A DNA stretch of 36,154 nucleotides from Opitutia bacterium (GTDB lineage: Bacteria > Verrucomicrobiota > Verrucomicrobiia > Opitutales > UBA953). Below are positions 32,713-36,154 of the stretch, one piece after another. The stretch is taken from NCBI GenBank assembly GCA_947378845.1, contig CANCLQ010000012.1, forward strand, positions 1 to 36,154, read 5' to 3'. The notes below the pieces were generated by a model. It worked only from the letters and a program-made list of their open reading frames with translations. It ran no database searches and was not told where the DNA came from. Both the position numbers and the translations under genes were made by a program. Numbering within the stretch: position 1 is the stretch's first letter; each line of letters starts with the position of its first letter.

Positions 32713-34383
32713 TTAAAACAGTCGGCTCGCTGAAAAATTAATGCGGTATGCGCCATTACCGACGTCGTTCTGCGGCGTTCCGCCGTCCGTACGCCACGCA
32801 ATGTTTATATTGGCGGAGAATTTCTGGTCGGAGAAGTTGTAGCGCAATCCTATGCCTGCACCTGCAACAGTACGCGACTTATCAGAAGCGACATCCCATG
32901 CCTGATGGTTCGCCTTGGTTGAACCTGCATCATAGAAAATGTAGGGTGCGTATTCATCGAGGTTGTAGCGCAACTCAGCTTGAGCGAGCCAACCCTCGTC
33001 GCCCGTGCCCTCGCCGATAGGGTATGCACGTACGCCCTCACCGCCGCGACCCAAGCTCATCTTTTCTGAGGAATCTAAATTCTTGTTAGCGGTTTGCAGT
33101 GAGTAGCGCAGGTATAGCGACATATTTTCAGGTAGGCTCTGGATGCGCACTAAATCTAAATTCACTTTGCTGAAGAAACCATCGGTGCGCGCCGTGCCTT
33201 GATCGTTGACGAGTTGACCTGCATCAAGATTGAGGGTGCCAGGTGTCCAAGTGAGCAAGCCGTAGGTGATGCCGCCCAACATGAATTTATCGCGACGATC
33301 GAAGTGCAGTAAGATCGGGAAACTATCGCTGGTCTTATTCTGATTAACGCCCGCTACAGAATAGCGGTCGTTTAAATCCTTATGCTGATAGCCACCAGAA
33401 ATGTGGAGGTTAGTCTTTTGGGAGCGAATGAGGTTGTAGCCTAATGTGGCCGACCAGACTTTGGCGAAGCCGGTTGCGCCCAGTGGGGCGAAGTCTTTGC
33501 CGAGCTCGTAAGAAGTGTAGGAGTAGTTTAGTTGACCGCGTAATCCCGAGCCATTGAGCGGCGCGTCGTAATTGATGGACCCGAGCCACAGTGAGGCGTC
33601 AGAGGCAGTTGCGTTCAGTTCAATATTATCACCGAACACTAGACTGCTATTTCTAAACCAACGTGCGGTGGCACGATAAGGTCCAGTGTAGCGACTTCCG
33701 TTGTTATCGACTCCGATTTCACCACCGGTCCGATAGTCAATTCTGCCAGTGACAGTAAGATCGGCTGTGCCAATGGTTGTGCCTTCAGTGATCACCGGGA
33801 AAATACTTATACCAGGAATGTCATCCATGGTGAGTAGGGCATTCTCCAGTTTGCCTAACTCGATCACTTTGCCTGCAAATAGTGTATCGATAAATGTGCC
33901 CATGCCTTTGATGATGAATTCATCGCCCGCTAAAGTAGTTTTTCCGTAGGTTCCTTCTTGAATCGAAATAGTTAGGACGCCGTCGTTAAATTCCTGAATG
34001 GGTATGATAGTTCGACAGAAATAATAACCATTTTCGTGGTAATAATTATTCACCACGTTTCCAATCGCACGAATACCTTCGAGGTTATGTTTCTTATTTA
34101 AGTAGTCGGCAATGAGTGCCAAGAGCTCTTCGCTGGTATACACGGTGTTGCCGGTAAACTTGATAGATTTAATCAGCACTTCGGTGCCGCCCAATGGAAT
34201 ATCAGGAATGTGTGCCTCAGCTAATTTAGGTAACGCCTTTATCTTGCTGGTGGTTGGCGCGGTGAGATTGGATTTCGTCGTGTCGCGCTGAACTTGTCCC
34301 GAGTCGGGAGGTGTGGCCTGTGCAGAGGCCTCTTGCGTGAGCACGGCGAGCGTGAAAGCGGAGATCAGGAATTTCTTATTCAT
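32713..34383 (-). CDS. TpsB outer-membrane transporter (ShlB/FhaC/HecB family)
   Basis: The outer-membrane pore of a two-partner (type Vb) secretion system, which exports the TpsA protein encoded just upstream. Of 556 residues, a signal peptide (1-22, ending ASAQA) and linker are followed by two POTRA domains: about 70-145 (IKSIKFTGNTVYTSEELL ... LTISIQEG) and about 148-222. The 16-strand barrel covers about 226-556. GGEGVRAYP corresponds to the conserved VRGY loop motif, and the chain ends RLF. It starts 33 nt after the tpsA stop. The ATG has no Shine-Dalgarno sequence; the leader is AT-rich. Confidence 0.88.
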   Translation of the reverse strand: MNKKFLISAFTLAVLTQEASAQATPPDSGQVQRDTTKSNLTAPTTSKIKALPKLAEAHIPDIPLGGTEVLIKSIKFTGNTVYTSEELLALIADYLNKKHNLEGIRAIGNVVNNYYHENGYYFCRTIIPIQEFNDGVLTISIQEGTYGKTTLAGDEFIIKGMGTFIDTLFAGKVIELGKLENALLTMDDIPGISIFPVITEGTTIGTADLTVTGRIDYRTGGEIGVDNNGSRYTGPYRATARWFRNSSLVFGDNIELNATASDASLWLGSINYDAPLNGSGLRGQLNYSYTSYELGKDFAPLGATGFAKVWSATLGYNLIRSQKTNLHISGGYQHKDLNDRYSVAGVNQNKTSDSFPILLHFDRRDKFMLGGITYGLLTWTPGTLNLDAGQLVNDQGTARTDGFFSKVNLDLVRIQSLPENMSLYLRYSLQTANKNLDSSEKMSLGRGGEGVRAYPIGEGTGDEGWLAQAELRYNLDEYAPYIFYDAGSTKANHQAWDVASDKSRTVAGAGIGLRYNFSDQKFSANINIAWRTDGGTPQNDVGNGAYRINFSASRLF

Positions 34384-34416
34384 AATATAGAGAAGTATAA
34401 GTGGTTAGTTTAGAAT

Positions 34417-36154
34417 TTATCGTTGGTGGCTGCCTTTGAGTTCGAGGCGTACGCCATCGCCGACGACGATGATGTTAGTAGGACCTTCGCCTGAACGAAT
34501 GATGCTATCGCCGTCTTTTCTGTCGGTCTCAACATAGTCAGCGCCGTTCTTACTGCGTTTCTTGACGATCGGGTCTTCGCTCTCGAGTCCGATTGGCAGG
34601 TAAGCCCAAGGTGGAGCGCCAGCGATGATTTCACCGATAATGATTTCAACTGGTGGCAGTAGGAAGTTCAGGCCATTAGAACTATTCTTAGACGAGCCGT
34701 TGAGGGTGAGGGCAGGAGAGAAGACTGGGAAGGTTGGAACTGTTTTATCCTTTTGTAAGAAAGGCATTGGGTCGATGAGTTGATTGCCGGCAGTGATGTC
34801 GGCCAAGGCGGTGGCAGTGGTATTAAGCAGGTTATAATTAATTGCATCCGCTCCGCCTAAACTGAGGTCAGTAATATCAACAGTCTTACCCGTACCGATG
34901 ATTATATTCGTAAAGGCACCTGAAGCGGTTGCGACGTTGAGGTCGTCACCCGCAAATGCATCTGTGAATCCAGCCGCACCGACATTCAAAGTCGCCGATG
35001 TATTGCCGTCGTACACTTTGTTATTCGCGGTGATGCCAGTGACAGCGCTGATGTTGGCCTTGGAAATAGTGGCCGTAGTAGAACCGTGGTCGCTTACTAA
35101 TTCATAGTTGCCTGCGTCGGTGCCGCCTAAACTCAGACCAGTAATCGCAACGGTCTTACCGATGCCAGCGTGAGCATCGGTGAATGTGCCGGTGGAAGTA
35201 GCGACTGTGAGATTATCGCCCGCAAAAGAACCAGTGAAGTTGGCCGAACCTGTATTCAATGTCGCAGTAGTGAATGTATCGTAGACTTTATTATTAGCGG
35301 TGATGTTCGTAATCGTGGTGATGTTTGCTTTGCTAATGTCGGCCGTCGCTGTGGCGGTTGTGTCGGCCAGGCTATAGTTAATTGCAGCGGCGCCGCCTAA
35401 GCTGAGTCCAGTGATGGCGACGTTTTTCCCGTTGCCCACGTTCTTGTCATCGAAGTTGCCTACCGAGGTTGCGACGGTGAGAACATCGGAGCCAAGGATG
35501 CCCGTGAAGTTTGCAGCTGAGGTATCGAGTGCTGCGGTGGTAAAGCTGTCATAGGTCTTATTGTACGCAGTGATGTTTGTGATAGCGCTGATTGTGGCTC
35601 TGCTGATGTTAGCCGTGGTAGAGGCAGTGAAGCTTAATAAATTATAATTACCCGCATCGGTACCTCCCAGGGTAAGGCCACTAATATTGACGTTTTTGCC
35701 AACACCAACATTTTCATTATCAAACGCGCCAGTGGAAGTGGCGACCGTGAGAGTGTCTGATCCCAGTTTGCCCGTGAAGCTTGCCGAACCCGTATTCAAC
35801 GTTGCAGTGGTGAACGTGTCGTAAGTCTTATTGTTGGCGGTGATGCCGGTGATCGCGCTTATATCAGCCTTGAAGATATCGGCGTTAGTAGACGCGACGG
35901 TACTTTGTAAGTCATAATTCACTGCATCGGCACCGCCTAAAGTGAGCCCAGAGATGCCAACTGCTTTGCCCGAGCCAGCATTCTTGTCGACGAATGCACC
36001 CGTCGAGGTGGCGACTGTGAGGTCGTCACCCGCGTACGCGCCGCCGAAGGACGCACCACTCACAACGAGGGTCGCAGTGGTTAAGGTGTCGTAAGTTTTA
36101 TTATTAGCGGTGATGCCGGTAATCGCACTGATGGGGGCTTTGGTGATATTGGCT
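34417..36154 (-). CDS. TpsA-like exoprotein with YDG repeats, C-terminal part
   Basis: The frame is open to the right edge, so the N-terminus (signal peptide and TPS domain) lies outside. About 579 codons are visible. Five repeats of exactly 90 residues match the YDG/MBG-type repeat: NNK(T/V)YD...TATL, then F.G...DDLTVATSTGAF, GKTVAITGLSLGGTDAGNY. A C-terminal domain of about 125 residues follows, with a Pro-rich start and a charged end (GVRLELKGSHQR). Such proteins are large secreted or surface adhesins. The apparent start at 36063 is a GTG inside a repeat and not real. tpsB follows 33 nt downstream. Confidence 0.8.
   Translation of the reverse strand, partial: ANITKAPISAITGITANNKTYDTLTTATLVVSGASFGGAYAGDDLTVATSTGAFVDKNAGSGKAVGISGLTLGGADAVNYDLQSTVASTNADIFKADISAITGITANNKTYDTFTTATLNTGSASFTGKLGSDTLTVATSTGAFDNENVGVGKNVNISGLTLGGTDAGNYNLLSFTASTTANISRATISAITNITAYNKTYDSFTTAALDTSAANFTGILGSDVLTVATSVGNFDDKNVGNGKNVAITGLSLGGAAAINYSLADTTATATADISKANITTITNITANNKVYDTFTTATLNTGSANFTGSFAGDNLTVATSTGTFTDAHAGIGKTVAITGLSLGGTDAGNYELVSDHGSTTATISKANISAVTGITANNKVYDGNTSATLNVGAAGFTDAFAGDDLNVATASGAFTNIIIGTGKTVDITDLSLGGADAINYNLLNTTATALADITAGNQLIDPMPFLQKDKTVPTFPVFSPALTLNGSSKNSSNGLNFLLPPVEIIIGEIIAGAPPWAYLPIGLESEDPIVKKRSKNGADYVETDRKDGDSIIRSGEGPTNIIVVGDGVRLELKGSHQR
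34795..36154 (-). repeat. Tandem 270-bp YDG repeats in the exoprotein gene
   Basis: Five copies, the first cut by the window edge. Equivalent bases fall at 36090, 35820, 35550, 35280 and 35010, an exact 270-bp period without indels although the copies differ at many positions. The copy nearest the C-terminus has the canonical YDGNTSATL; the others have YDT or YDS. Confidence 0.9.

Noticed and set aside
34795..36154. Regular repeats as a CRISPR array
   Set aside because: The period is 270 bp, the repeats are coding and diverged, and no cas genes are present; they are protein repeats.

Overview
The window looks like a chromosomal stretch of a Gram-negative bacterium. I favour Verrucomicrobiota (Opitutales-like), but only at moderate confidence and without a database search. 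It has outer-membrane proteins (a TpsB-type barrel and a small barrel ending in Phe), a long-form PstC/PstA phosphate transporter, CCA-encoding tRNA genes, and start sites that mostly lack a Shine-Dalgarno sequence. Most genes are housekeeping.

Layout. 1-6.77 kb, minus strand: the start of a P-II gene (glnB/glnK) with a sigma-54-like promoter, trpF, hemD, hemC, a small membrane protein, an ActP-like symporter with its DUF485 partner, then ilvC and ilvN, with a tRNA-Val(UAC) gene 17 nt upstream of ilvN. 6.87-9.34 kb, plus strand: a small unknown gene coupled to a SUI1/YciH gene, a CCA-adding enzyme and a GAF protein, convergent with uvrA (9.33-12.18 kb, minus). 12.4-19.5 kb, plus: pstS, terminator, then pstC-pstA-pstB-phoU and a holin-like membrane protein. 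19.6-26.5 kb: an aspartate-type aminotransferase, ffh with a HAD phosphatase, an MBL hydrolase convergent with aspS, and a thioredoxin-type arsenate reductase. 26.5-30.7 kb: an amino acid permease with an odd tail, a DEAD-box RNA helicase, tRNA-Pro(GGG) and an SGNH hydrolase. 30.8-32.4 kb, minus: a three-gene cluster resembling a mercury/copper uptake or handling system (MerT-like membrane protein, a TRASH+HMA periplasmic protein and a small outer-membrane barrel). 32.7 kb to the end, minus: a two-partner secretion pair, TpsB and a TpsA exoprotein made of YDG repeats with an exact 270-bp period.

The most unusual non-coding content is a family of about 13 short palindromes in four intergenic regions between 20.8 and 32.7 kb. 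Each is a hairpin with a 3-nt loop (TGC or TCC on one strand) and a GTAG-type foot, so they resemble REP elements mobilised by RAYT transposases. Two clusters share a conserved 72-nt spacer and the same module order, shifted circularly, which suggests a composite unit of about 218 bp.

The strongest biological leads are this REP-like system, the three-gene metal cluster, the tRNA-Val/ilvN/ilvC arrangement, and the repeated CC directly before ATG at genes without a Shine-Dalgarno sequence.
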